A DNA stretch of 64,000 nucleotides from Chitinasiproducens palmae (GTDB lineage: Bacteria > Pseudomonadota > Gammaproteobacteria > Burkholderiales > Burkholderiaceae): positions 62,001 through 126,000 of the forward strand of contig NZ_FNLO01000003.1 in NCBI RefSeq assembly GCF_900095735.1, in the 5' to 3' direction. Below the pieces are notes generated by a model. That model ran no database searches. It saw only the letters and a list, made by a program, of their open reading frames with translations, and had not been told where the DNA came from. Of the stretch, positions 40,862 to 49,071 are shown one piece after another (the stretch's first letter is position 1; the number at the start of each line of letters is the position of its first letter). The translations under genes and the position numbers were made by a program.

Positions 40862-41752
40862 ATGGCGCGCATCGTCCTCAAGATCGACGTCGACACGCTG
40901 CGCGGCACCCGCGAAGGCGTGCCGAACCTCGCGCGCCTGCTCGAACGCGCGCAGGCCAACGCAACCTTCCTGTTCAGCCTCGGCCCGGACCATACTGGCT
41001 GGGCGCTGCGGCGGGTGTTCCGGCCAGGCTTCCTGAAAAAGGTGTCGCGCACGTCGGTCGTCGAACACTATGGCATCCGCACGCTGCTCTACGGCACACT
41101 GTTGCCCGGCCCGGACATCGGCCGCCGCGCGGCGGCGGAGATGCAGGCCATTGCCCATGCCGGCTTCGAGACGGGCATCCATACCTGGGATCACGTCTAC
41201 TGGCAGGACAACGTCCGGCACCGCGACCGTGCCTGGACCGAACGTCAGCTCGACCTGGCGCACGCGCGCTTCCGCGAGGTATTCGGCGCTTCGCCGGCAA
41301 CCTACGGCGCGGCGGGCTGGCAAGGCAATGCGTACGCGCTGCAGAAGCTCGACGCGTGGGGCATGCGCTACGCGTCGGACGGGCGCGGGCGCGGACCCTA
41401 CCGGCCGATCGTCGCCGGCCGGACGCTCCAGCACGTGCAGATGCCCACCACGCTGCCAACCTTCGACGAGGTATTGGGCGTCGACGGCGTCGATGCGAGC
41501 AACGTCGAGCGGCGCCTGCTCGCGCTCACCGAGGCAGACCGCGACCAGGTCTTCACGCTGCATGCGGAACTGGAGGGACAGAAGCTCGCTCCCGCCTTCT
41601 CCCGCCTGCTCGACGGTTGGCGCGCGCAGGGTCACCAGCTGGTCTCGATGGGCGACTATCACGCCACGCTGGACCTCGCCGCGCTGCCCGCGTACTCTTT
41701 TGCCTGGGGTGAGATTCCGGGCCGGGCCGGCGAACTGATCGTCCAGCCCTGA
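40862..41752 (+). CDS. arnD: undecaprenyl-phosphate Ara4FN deformylase
   Basis: NodB-type polysaccharide deacetylase that removes the formyl group from undecaprenyl-linked Ara4FN. 296 residues. The opening IVLKIDVDTLRGTREGVPNL carries the metal-site Asp, and GIHTWDHVYWQD carries the His and Asp pair. It starts 10 bp after the decarboxylase gene and closes the arn operon. Ugd, which makes UDP-glucuronate, is not in the window. Confidence 0.94.
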   Translation: MARIVLKIDVDTLRGTREGVPNLARLLERAQANATFLFSLGPDHTGWALRRVFRPGFLKKVSRTSVVEHYGIRTLLYGTLLPGPDIGRRAAAEMQAIAHAGFETGIHTWDHVYWQDNVRHRDRAWTERQLDLAHARFREVFGASPATYGAAGWQGNAYALQKLDAWGMRYASDGRGRGPYRPIVAGRTLQHVQMPTTLPTFDEVLGVDGVDASNVERRLLALTEADRDQVFTLHAELEGQKLAPAFSRLLDGWRAQGHQLVSMGDYHATLDLAALPAYSFAWGEIPGRAGELIVQP

Positions 41753-41837
41753 GCATCGCTCCCGCCGCCACGCCGCCGCGGTCCGCCCGGGCCGGAGGGG
41801 CATGCGGCGATCCGGCTCCCAAGGAGAATCGTTACCG

Positions 41838-42311
41838 ATGCCCATTGCCGTCGACAGTCAGGCGCCCGATTTCACCGCACCGGCAACCGGAGGAGCATTC
41901 TCGCTCTCCCAGCTGCGGGGACGCCAGGTGGTGCTCTATTTCTATCCAAAGGACAACACACCGGGTTGCACGACCGAAAGCCTGGCTTTCCGCGACCTGA
42001 ACCCGCAGTTCGATGCGGCCGGCGCGACCATCGTCGGCGTATCGCGCGACAGCGTCCGCTCGCACGACAACTTCAAGGCGAAGCTCGAACTGCCGTTCAC
42101 GCTGGTATCCGACGCCGACGAAGCCGTGTGCCTGGCGTACGACGTGATCCGCAAGAAGAAGATGTATGGCAAGGAAGTGCGCGGCATCGAGCGCACCACT
42201 TTCCTGATCGACCCGGACGGCATCGTGCGCGAGGCCTGGCGCGGCGTAAAGGTGCCGGGCCACGTCGACGACGTGCTGGCGGCTGTACAAGCCCGGGCGG
42301 TGGCGATATAG
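41838..42311 (+). CDS. bcp: thioredoxin-dependent peroxiredoxin Bcp
   Basis: Atypical peroxiredoxin that reduces hydroperoxides, 157 residues from MPIAVDSQAPDF with a good AAGGAG Shine-Dalgarno. The peroxidatic cysteine is in NTPGCTTESLAFRD. The resolving cysteine five residues later in E. coli Bcp is absent (leucine here), and the only other cysteine is in EAVCLAYDV. So this is either a 1-Cys enzyme or uses that distant cysteine. An upstream ATG (41802) is less likely. It is followed by a 535-bp gap. Confidence 0.92.
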   Translation: MPIAVDSQAPDFTAPATGGAFSLSQLRGRQVVLYFYPKDNTPGCTTESLAFRDLNPQFDAAGATIVGVSRDSVRSHDNFKAKLELPFTLVSDADEAVCLAYDVIRKKKMYGKEVRGIERTTFLIDPDGIVREAWRGVKVPGHVDDVLAAVQARAVAI

Positions 42312-42846
42312 TCGATCGCAATGATTGCGATCCCCGGCGCGTCCCTGTTGCGGTCTTCCTCGAGCTGCCCGACTGGCCCATCCGGCCATTCGGTGCGGGG
42401 TGGCCCCATGGGCTCCGCGGCCTCCGTTGCCCCCGCTGCCCCTATTGCCCCTATTGCCCCTGTAGCCTTACGGCCGCATCGTCGGTGCCGGCCACGGTCG
42501 CCGGCCCGTCGCCGCCTCGGTGCGCCGCGCCACGCCGCCGCAGCGCGCCACTGCATCACACCGTCGCGTCATGCTTTTGCTTCACTGCAGGGCCTGTCAC
42601 GGCCACTGCGGGGCAGACCGGTGACGGCAGCAGCGACCGCGCCGATGCGCGTTGCCTTCAGCCAGTCATCGTTCAGCCAGTCCCTATGCAAGCTGTGTGG
42701 CTGCCGCCGGCTGCGTCCGACCACGACACGCCGCATCCCAACAGTCACTCGTTCCCAATCCCCGACCACCTGCCGGATGACCGGTCGCGAGCCGCGCGGC
42801 CACGGGGCAAGCCAATCGCCGCCCCACTTCCGGCTGAGGAGACTCC
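42312..42846. other. intergenic region bcp / phoH
   Basis: 535 bp without a convincing gene. Contents: a perfect 8-bp inverted repeat right after bcp (42314-42332), short repeats of a TTGCCCCTA-like 9-bp unit (about 42427-42465), and a direct repeat of TTCAGCCAGTC (42658-42683). The phoH Shine-Dalgarno (GAGGAG) is at its end. Confidence 0.55.
42314..42332. promoter_or_regulatory. perfect palindrome after bcp
   Basis: GATCGCAA-tga-TTGCGATC, a perfect 8-bp inverted repeat starting 3 nt after the bcp stop. No T-run follows, so it is not a classic terminator. Function unknown. Confidence 0.55.
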
Positions 42847-44961
42847 ATGCCTTTACCGACTCCGCCCAGCAAGCTGGGCGCGTTGCTTTCGCCGGATGAA
42901 TATCCGACTCAACTGCGTGCGCGACGCAGCACGCGCAAGACGCGTGGCGGCGTGCCGGAAGCCGCGGCCGTCGAGGACGCATCCGCCGGCGTCAGTCTGA
43001 CGCTGCCGCTGCCGACCGCGGCCGCCGAGCGTACCGGCCTCGAAGTACCGGCCGTGGCACCCGATATCGCGCCGCCGCAGCCGCGCCGCGCCCGTCGCGG
43101 GCAGCGCGCGGACAGCGACGCGGTCACGGCGTCGGCCTCGCTGCCGTACGACGCGACGGCCGCGTCGGACGTCTCGCGTGTCGACGAAGCCGTCGAAGTG
43201 CCGGAAACGACCGCCTATCCGCCCGCCCTTGATTCGAGCCACACGGCCAGCCACACGGCGAACGACGCGGCGGGCCACGCGGCCACGGCGCCAGCGCGCG
43301 AGTCGCGTGAAGGGCGCGAGGCGCGTCGCGCTAACGCCCGCGCAACCGCGCGAGCCAGGCCGGCCACGCCGCTGCCGCAGACGCCGCCGACGCAGCAAAC
43401 GACATCGGCCCACGACCGCGAGGCCCCGCTCGGCACCGAGACGCCGATCACCGCGCGCGGCGCGGACCTCGACGCCCCGGGTGTCGACACGCCACTGCTG
43501 CTCACCGACACGGCTCCGAAGGGTCGCCGCCGCGGCCAGGACGCCGCGCCACGGGCCGAGCAGGCAACCCGCAAGCTGTTCGTGCTGGACACGAATGTCC
43601 TGCTGCACGACCCGAGCAGCCTGTTCCGCTTCGAGGAACACGACGTCTATCTGCCGATGATGACGCTCGAGGAACTCGACAACAACAAGAAGGGCATGTC
43701 CGAGGTGGCGCGCAACGCGCGCCAGGTCAGCCGCTCGCTGGACGCGCTGGTGGCCGCCGACGGCGGCAACATGGCCGATGGCATCGCGTTGTCGTGCCTT
43801 GGCAATCGCGACGCGCGCGGCAAGCTGTTCTTCCAGACCTCGCTCAACGACATCGAGGCCGTGGTCGGCCTGCCCGAAGGCAAGGCCGACAACCAGATCC
43901 TGGGCGTCGTGCGTTCGCTGCAGCGCGCCCGTCCGGACCGCTCGGTCGCGCTGGTGTCGAAAGACATCAACATGCGCATCAAGGCCCATGCGCTCGGGCT
44001 GCGTGCGGAGGACTACCGCAACGACCAGGTCCTCGAGGACAACGACCTGCTCTACACCGGTGTGATGCCGCTGCCGCGCGACTTCTGGCATCGTCATGCC
44101 AAGGGCATGGAAAGCTGGAAGGACGCGCGCACCGGCTCGACGTTCTACCGTCTGAGCGGTCCGCAGGTTGGCGCGATGCTGGTCAACCAGTTCGTCTACC
44201 TCGAACCCAACGACGGCGAGCCGTCGTTCCACGGCGTGGTGCGCGAAATCAACGGCCGCACCGCGGTGCTGCAGACGCTGCGCGATTACGGCCACAACCG
44301 CAACAACGTCTGGGGCGTCACCGCGCGCAATCGCGAACAGAACTTCGCGATGAACCTGTTGATGGACCCCGAGATCGACTTCGTCACGCTGATCGGCCAA
44401 GCCGGCACCGGCAAGACGCTGCTCGCGCTGGCCGCGGGACTGGCCCAGGTGCTCGACGAGAAGCGCTATAACGAGATCATCGTCACCCGCGCGACCGTGC
44501 CGGTCGGCGAGGACATCGGCTTCCTGCCCGGCACCGAGGAAGAGAAGATGCAGCCGTGGATGGGCGCGTTCGACGACAACCTCGAAGTGCTGCAGAAGTC
44601 GGACGACTCGGCCGGCGACTGGGGCCGTGCCGCGACGCAGGACCTAATCCGTTCGCGGCTGAAGGTGAAGAGCATGAACTTCATGCGCGGACGGACCTTC
44701 GTCGAAAAGTACGTGATCATCGACGAGGCGCAGAACCTGACGCCGAAGCAGATGAAGACGCTGGTGACGCGGGCCGGTCCGGGCACCAAACTGATCTGCC
44801 TGGGCAATCTGGCACAGATCGATACGCCGTACCTGACCGAAGGCAGCTCCGGCCTTACCTACGTCGTCGACCGCTTCAAGGGTTGGCGCCACGGCGGCAA
44901 CGTGATGCTGGCGCGCGGCGAGCGCTCGCGGCTTGCCGATCACGCCACCGAGGTGCTGTAG
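42847..44961 (+). CDS. PhoH family protein with PIN domain
   Basis: Predicted RNA-processing ATPase. 704 residues: a disordered Ala/Arg/Thr-rich N-terminal region (about 1-240), a PIN-like ribonuclease domain (from FVLDTNVLLHDPSSLF, about 245-400, with acidic residues VLDTN and LEELD) and a PhoH ATPase domain (Walker A GQAGTGKTLLALAAG, Walker B VIIDEAQNLTP). Bacterial PIN-PhoH proteins are usually 450-570 residues, so the N-terminal extension is notable. A strong GAGGAG Shine-Dalgarno fixes the start. Confidence 0.93.
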   Translation: MPLPTPPSKLGALLSPDEYPTQLRARRSTRKTRGGVPEAAAVEDASAGVSLTLPLPTAAAERTGLEVPAVAPDIAPPQPRRARRGQRADSDAVTASASLPYDATAASDVSRVDEAVEVPETTAYPPALDSSHTASHTANDAAGHAATAPARESREGREARRANARATARARPATPLPQTPPTQQTTSAHDREAPLGTETPITARGADLDAPGVDTPLLLTDTAPKGRRRGQDAAPRAEQATRKLFVLDTNVLLHDPSSLFRFEEHDVYLPMMTLEELDNNKKGMSEVARNARQVSRSLDALVAADGGNMADGIALSCLGNRDARGKLFFQTSLNDIEAVVGLPEGKADNQILGVVRSLQRARPDRSVALVSKDINMRIKAHALGLRAEDYRNDQVLEDNDLLYTGVMPLPRDFWHRHAKGMESWKDARTGSTFYRLSGPQVGAMLVNQFVYLEPNDGEPSFHGVVREINGRTAVLQTLRDYGHNRNNVWGVTARNREQNFAMNLLMDPEIDFVTLIGQAGTGKTLLALAAGLAQVLDEKRYNEIIVTRATVPVGEDIGFLPGTEEEKMQPWMGAFDDNLEVLQKSDDSAGDWGRAATQDLIRSRLKVKSMNFMRGRTFVEKYVIIDEAQNLTPKQMKTLVTRAGPGTKLICLGNLAQIDTPYLTEGSSGLTYVVDRFKGWRHGGNVMLARGERSRLADHATEVL

Positions 44962-45099
44962 GCGCGCAAGCGCCGCGGATGGGCGCCGGGCGACCCCTTC
45001 CGTGAATCTCGGAATCAGGGGAAAGTCCTTTTCAAACAGGCATTAAGCGCGGTCAGTGTAGGTTTTTTGTTACGAAGCGCGCCGGCAAGGTTGGCGCTG

Positions 45100-45138
45100 G
45101 GGAGGGAGAGGGCTAAGATGCTCTCTCCCTCTTTTTTT
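45100..45138 (+). promoter_or_regulatory. hairpin enclosing the lipoprotein start codon, followed by seven T
   Basis: GAGGGAGAG (45102-45110) pairs perfectly with CTCTCCCTC (45123-45131); a wobble and a G-C pair extend it inward. The 8-nt loop CTAAGATG contains the ATG at 45118, and TTTTTTT follows at 45132-45138. The left arm is also the purine-rich Shine-Dalgarno for that ATG. So the element is both a terminator shape and a ribosome-site occluder. Confidence 0.8.
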
Positions 45139-46455
45139 GCCCCGTCGATGCGCCTGCCCGCCCTCCTGCTCGTCGTCACTGCGTCCGCGCTGGTCGTCGG
45201 ATGCGGCTCGACGCCGCCCGCGCGCGAGTCGGCGAGCGGCGCGAAGGGTGGCCTGCGTACCGCGCACGGCGGCGCGCCGAAGGCCTACGCACCGCCAAGC
45301 GGCTTTCCTCGTTTCGTCGATCAGAGCGTCGGCACCGAAGAAATCTCGATCCAGGCGATGAGCCTGGTCGGCGTACCCTACCGCTGGGGCGGCAACACGC
45401 CGGAAGCCGGTTTCGACTGCAGCGGCCTGGTCCGCTATGTGGTGGCGCGCGCCGCCGACGTCGAGCTGCCGCGCACCACGGCGGACATGAGTCAACGCGG
45501 CTCGCCGATCGATCCCGACGGCGTCGCGCCCGGCGACCTGATCTACTTCAACACCACCGGCCGGCCGCACTCGCATGTCGGCATCTATGTCGGCAACTAC
45601 CGCTTCGTCAATGCCCCGTCGACCGGTGGCACGGTCCGCATCGATTATGTGACCAACCCTTATTGGGCCAAGCGCTTCGACGGCCTGCGGCGGATCGACC
45701 GCGCGACCCGTTCGCCGTTCGACGCGCCGCAGTGGCAGGCGGCCGCGCCAGCCGCCGCGACGGTGGCGACCGCGCCGGCACCGGTGCGCCCGGTGGCGAC
45801 GCCGGTCCGCCCGCCCGCCGCGGTGGCGCCGGCCGTCGCCGCCGTGGCGGTGTCATCGCCTGCACCGCGCGTCGACATCGCAGGCGGCCGCGAAGATGGC
45901 GGCAGCCGCCAGGGCGGCAGCGATCCGATCGCCGGCGCGATCGCCTCGGCCGAGGCCGGCGCCGCGCTGGACGGCGGCGGTGGCGCGGCCGCGCCGATGC
46001 GTGTCGCCACCGCGGCGCCGCGTGCGCCGTCCGCCTACGCGCCGCGCAACGCCTATGCGCCTGGCAACGTCTCTGGCAACGTCTCTGGCAGCGTCTATAT
46101 AGCGCCGGAGAACCCGGCCCGAGCCGCCGCGCCGGCTACCGTGGTGCGCACCGCGGCGACACGCCCCGCTACCGTCGCGGGGCAGCCGACAAGCCAGCTG
46201 ACAGTCCAGCCGACAGCACAGCCGACAGTGCAGCCGACAGCCCAGCCGGTGCCCCAAGCAATCCGCACCGTTCCCGCCGCAGTCGCCGAGTCGTCCAACG
46301 CCCCGTCGGCCCGCCCAGCCGCGCCCGACGCGTTCGAGCCGCCGCCGCCGCTGGCCCGTCAGGCCATGCGGCAAGTGCCGAACTCGCCGACGCTCGACGC
46401 TCGCACGCATGGCGATGACGATCCGATCGGCAGGATGGCCGCTGGACAGTTGTAG
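45118..46455 (+). CDS. NlpC/P60 (C40) family lipoprotein
   Basis: Predicted outer-membrane-anchored peptidoglycan hydrolase (DL-endopeptidase). From ATG 45118 it is 445 residues: lipoprotein signal with lipobox LVVGC (Cys29), C40 catalytic domain (about 75-200) with Cys101 in GFDCSGLVRY and His153 in PHSHVGIYVGN, then a 240-residue Ala/Pro/Thr-rich tail with repeats (GNVSGNVSG, QPTAQPTVQ). The other candidate start, ATG 45148 (MRLPAL), has no Shine-Dalgarno; 45118 has a purine-rich one, held in a hairpin. Two genes downstream the strand pattern changes. Confidence 0.88.
   Translation: MLSPSFFAPSMRLPALLLVVTASALVVGCGSTPPARESASGAKGGLRTAHGGAPKAYAPPSGFPRFVDQSVGTEEISIQAMSLVGVPYRWGGNTPEAGFDCSGLVRYVVARAADVELPRTTADMSQRGSPIDPDGVAPGDLIYFNTTGRPHSHVGIYVGNYRFVNAPSTGGTVRIDYVTNPYWAKRFDGLRRIDRATRSPFDAPQWQAAAPAAATVATAPAPVRPVATPVRPPAAVAPAVAAVAVSSPAPRVDIAGGREDGGSRQGGSDPIAGAIASAEAGAALDGGGGAAAPMRVATAAPRAPSAYAPRNAYAPGNVSGNVSGSVYIAPENPARAAAPATVVRTAATRPATVAGQPTSQLTVQPTAQPTVQPTAQPVPQAIRTVPAAVAESSNAPSARPAAPDAFEPPPPLARQAMRQVPNSPTLDARTHGDDDPIGRMAAGQL
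46191..46262. repeat. 12-bp tandem repeat in the lipoprotein tail
   Basis: Six degenerate 12-bp units around CAGCCGACAGNN encode QPTxQPTxQPT-type repeats. A shorter TCTGGCAACG repeat lies at about 46066-46098 (GNVSGNVSG). All are in frame. Confidence 0.8.
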
Positions 46456-47115
46456 CCGTGGCATCGACGGCCATTGCGGCTGAGCGCCCACGGCGCGGCA
46501 GCGTGCTGGCGCGTTGCAATCGCGCGCTGTGAATCCGGTGAGCGCGGATCCATGACGTGGTGGCGAATTGTCGGGCCACCGAAGCATGGTCGGCGGAACG
46601 TCGGCAGGCGCGGTCGGCCGCCCCCGCGGCCCCGTGCAGCACCTGCCATGCCGGTGCGTCCGCACCCGCGACCGTCCGGCACCGTCGCCCTCCGCGGCCC
46701 CATCCACCATCCACCACCCGCACGCTGGCCCGCGCTGCCACTCGGTCACGGAACGCGGCAGCCGGCTACGAAGAAGGCCTGTGAGAAGCTTGCAGTGGCA
46801 GCAGCGCGCTGACTGAAGCCTCGGAGAGAACGCAAAACGGCTTCTGCTTCGGACCTCTTCCCCACACCACCGTTCTATGCGCCGAGCGCTGAATGGGCGC
46901 GTTGCAAAAGCGAACTGGTTGCTACGGGGATGGAGCCGGCTCAGCCGGCCCTTCAGGTGATCGACCCGCGTGTTGTTGAACGAGTTCGAGCCTGCCCGCA
47001 GAGGCCGGTCAAGCGGATACACGGAATGCTTCGGCGCCTTCCTCGACCACCTGAATCGGTGGATGGGCAGGCCACGCAACCCGACCTGCGTCGCCCTCGT
47101 GCGCAAGGCTGTCGG
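46456..47115. other. gap between the lipoprotein gene and tetR
   Basis: 660 bp without a recognisable gene. Long frames exist on both strands but show no conserved motif and partly shadow the lipoprotein gene. The stretch 46810-47100 is less GC-rich than the flanks and may be a remnant of inserted DNA, but I cannot identify it. Confidence 0.4.
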
Positions 47116-47724
47116 TCAGACCGCCGACTTCGCCGGCGCCGGCGCCACGGGCCATGACCGCAACGCCTGTCTCGCGACCTTTTCCAGCGTCTCCTTGGAG
47201 AAGCCGGCTTTGGCCTGAACGGCGATGCCATGGGCCACCGCCAGCAGATAGCTGGCGAGCGCATGGCTATCCTCATGCGCAGGCAAATCGCCCTCGTCCC
47301 TGGCCTTCTCGAAGCGTGCCTGCAACGCAGCAAGTCCACGCGCCCGCCAGTCGATCAGCGCTTGCATCGCAAGCTCCGAAGCCTCGGACGCCGCCAGCGC
47401 CCCGGTAATGCCCAGACATCCCAGCCGATCCGGATAACGGGTGTTGAGCGCCACGGCACCGAGCAGAAAGCGTTCGGCCACCGCTCGGGCGGTACCTTGC
47501 TGCAGCGCGTCCCGTACATAGTCCGCGTAGTGCGCGTCATAGTGCGCCAGCGCGCGCAGGAACAACGCGTCCTTGTTGCCAAAGGCCGAGTAAAGCGCTG
47601 GCCGCTCCACGCCGGTCGCGGAGACCAGATCGGTATACGACGTGGCGTCATAGCCCTTGCGCCAGAACAGGGTCAGCGCGGCTTCCAACGCGTCGTCCGG
47701 GTTGAACGTTCTAGGTCTTCCCAT
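47116..47724 (-). CDS. TetR/AcrR family transcriptional regulator
   Basis: 202-residue repressor. The N-terminal helix-turn-helix is clear (GYDATSYTDLVSATGVERPALYSAFGNK, about residues 25-52). The C-terminal ligand domain has no match I recognise. It is divergent from the oxidoreductase gene across 108 bp that carry three near-palindromic operators, one over its own TATAAT. Local self-repression and control of the oxidoreductase are likely. Confidence 0.93.
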   Translation of the reverse strand: MGRPRTFNPDDALEAALTLFWRKGYDATSYTDLVSATGVERPALYSAFGNKDALFLRALAHYDAHYADYVRDALQQGTARAVAERFLLGAVALNTRYPDRLGCLGITGALAASEASELAMQALIDWRARGLAALQARFEKARDEGDLPAHEDSHALASYLLAVAHGIAVQAKAGFSKETLEKVARQALRSWPVAPAPAKSAV

Positions 47725-47741
47725 GATTACGCATCCATTTT

Positions 47742-47755
47742 GTAACGATGATTAT
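47742..47755. promoter_or_regulatory. operator 1 and tetR promoter -10
   Basis: GTAACGATGATTAT, a near-palindrome. The minus-strand TATAAT (plus 47756-47751) overlaps it, so a bound regulator would block the tetR promoter. Confidence 0.7.
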
Positions 47756-47763
47756 AATATCGC

Positions 47764-47812
47764 TTGACAGCCGGATTGCGAAACGTAATGATCATTATGT
47801 AATGACCGTTAC
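47764..47812. promoter_or_regulatory. oxidoreductase promoter with operators 2 and 3
   Basis: TTGACA at 47764-47769 is followed 16 nt later by TAATGA (-10-like). Operator 2, GTAATGATCATTAT (47785-47798), covers the -10, and operator 3, GTAATGACCGTTAC (47799-47812), abuts it directly. The three 14-bp sites share the form GTAAYGA followed by its near inverse. Confidence 0.72.
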
Positions 47813-47832
47813 TTTATTGTGCAACTCCAGGA

Positions 47833-48861
47833 ATGCCGATGGCCAAACCATTCAATCGCCAGTTCACGCTGGCCGCCCGCCCGCAAGGCCTTGCCAGACT
47901 GAGCGACTTCCGCTTGATTGCAGGCGCGCTGCCCGCGCCCCGTGAAGGCGAAGTGCTGTTTCGCAACACGCTGTTTTCCATCGATCCCTATCAGCGCAAC
48001 CTGATGGGCAACGGCTCGTCCGAATGGCCGACGCTCAACATCGGCGATCCCATGGGCGGGCCCACCGTCGCAGTGGTCGAAGCAAGCCGCCATCCCGATT
48101 TCGAGCCGGGCGATACGGTCCAGACCTGGTCCGGCTGGCAAGACTACGCTGTCTCCAACGGCTCAGACATCCGCAAGCTCGATCCGGCCGGCGCGCCGCT
48201 GTCGACCGCGCTGGGCCCGCTGGGACTGACGGGCTTCACCGCGTGGTACGGCATGACGAAGGTGCATGACTTCAAACCGGGCGGCTCGCTGATCGTCACC
48301 GGGGCGGCGGGATCGGTCGGTTCGATGGCGGCGCAATTGGGCAAGTTGCGCGGCATGCGCGTCGTGGGTGTGGCCGGCGGCCCGACCAAGGTTGCGATGC
48401 TGAAGGAGGAGCTCGGCCTGGACGCCGCCATCGACTACAAGGCAAGCGACTTCAAGGAACAGGTGGGCCAGGCGCTGCCCGACGGCATCGACGCCTTCTT
48501 CGAGAATGTCGGCGGGCCGATCTTTCCGGTGCTGATGGAACACTTCAACACCGATGCCAAGATGGTCGTCTGCGGCACCATCGCCGATTACAGCGACACC
48601 GAACTGCCGCAAGGCACCAACTACCTGCCGCGCCTGATCACGCTGATTCACTACCGCTTCGTGTCCATCAAGGCTTTTGCGACGCCCTATGTGATCGATG
48701 CCTTCCCGGAATTCCTGGCGGCAGTGGCGCCGTTGGTCGCTGCCGGCAAGCTGCGCTATTACGAGGAATTCGTCGATGGTTTCGAGAAGCTCCCGGCAAC
48801 CCTGCTCAGCCTGTTCGATGGCACGCACAGCGGCAGGAAATTGATCGTGCGCAACGACTGA
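47833..48861 (+). CDS. NADP-dependent MDR-family oxidoreductase, CurA-like
   Basis: Zinc-free medium-chain dehydrogenase/reductase, 342 residues, likely reducing a conjugated double bond. It has the SIDPYQRNLMG substrate segment and the nucleotide-binding loop TGAAGSVGSMAAQLGKLRG. The family includes curcumin reductase and leukotriene-type reductases; the substrate is unknown. ATG at 47833 or 47839 (both in MPMAK). It is controlled by the divergent TetR gene. Confidence 0.9.
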   Translation: MPMAKPFNRQFTLAARPQGLARLSDFRLIAGALPAPREGEVLFRNTLFSIDPYQRNLMGNGSSEWPTLNIGDPMGGPTVAVVEASRHPDFEPGDTVQTWSGWQDYAVSNGSDIRKLDPAGAPLSTALGPLGLTGFTAWYGMTKVHDFKPGGSLIVTGAAGSVGSMAAQLGKLRGMRVVGVAGGPTKVAMLKEELGLDAAIDYKASDFKEQVGQALPDGIDAFFENVGGPIFPVLMEHFNTDAKMVVCGTIADYSDTELPQGTNYLPRLITLIHYRFVSIKAFATPYVIDAFPEFLAAVAPLVAAGKLRYYEEFVDGFEKLPATLLSLFDGTHSGRKLIVRND

Positions 48862-48906
48862 CCACCCAGTGGACCGTGAATGGCGATGCAGGTGTCATCG
48901 TGAAAC

Positions 48907-48938
48907 AAAAAAGCCGCCGGCGCAGTCGCGCCGGCGGC
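48907..48938 (-). terminator. intrinsic terminator of the pit operon
   Basis: Perfect 11-bp stem (48913-48923 with 48928-48938), 4-nt loop, and on the minus strand a run of six T (plus 48907-48912). It could also stop the oncoming oxidoreductase transcript, but the plus-strand T-run is weak. Confidence 0.88.
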
Positions 48939-49071
48939 TTCCTCATGATTCACCCGCAGGCGGCTTGCACCGTTCACAAGCGCGGGCCATGGTCCGCTGC
49001 CGGTATTGGATCGATGCCAGCGATGCCCGCGATGCTCCCGACGCCCGGCAGCGCGCGTGCCGCGCGTCGCG

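Noticed and set aside
45853-47106. Long minus-strand frame across the lipoprotein gene and the gap
   Set aside because: It lies mostly antisense to the lipoprotein tail; composition is arginine-rich as expected for a shadow frame.
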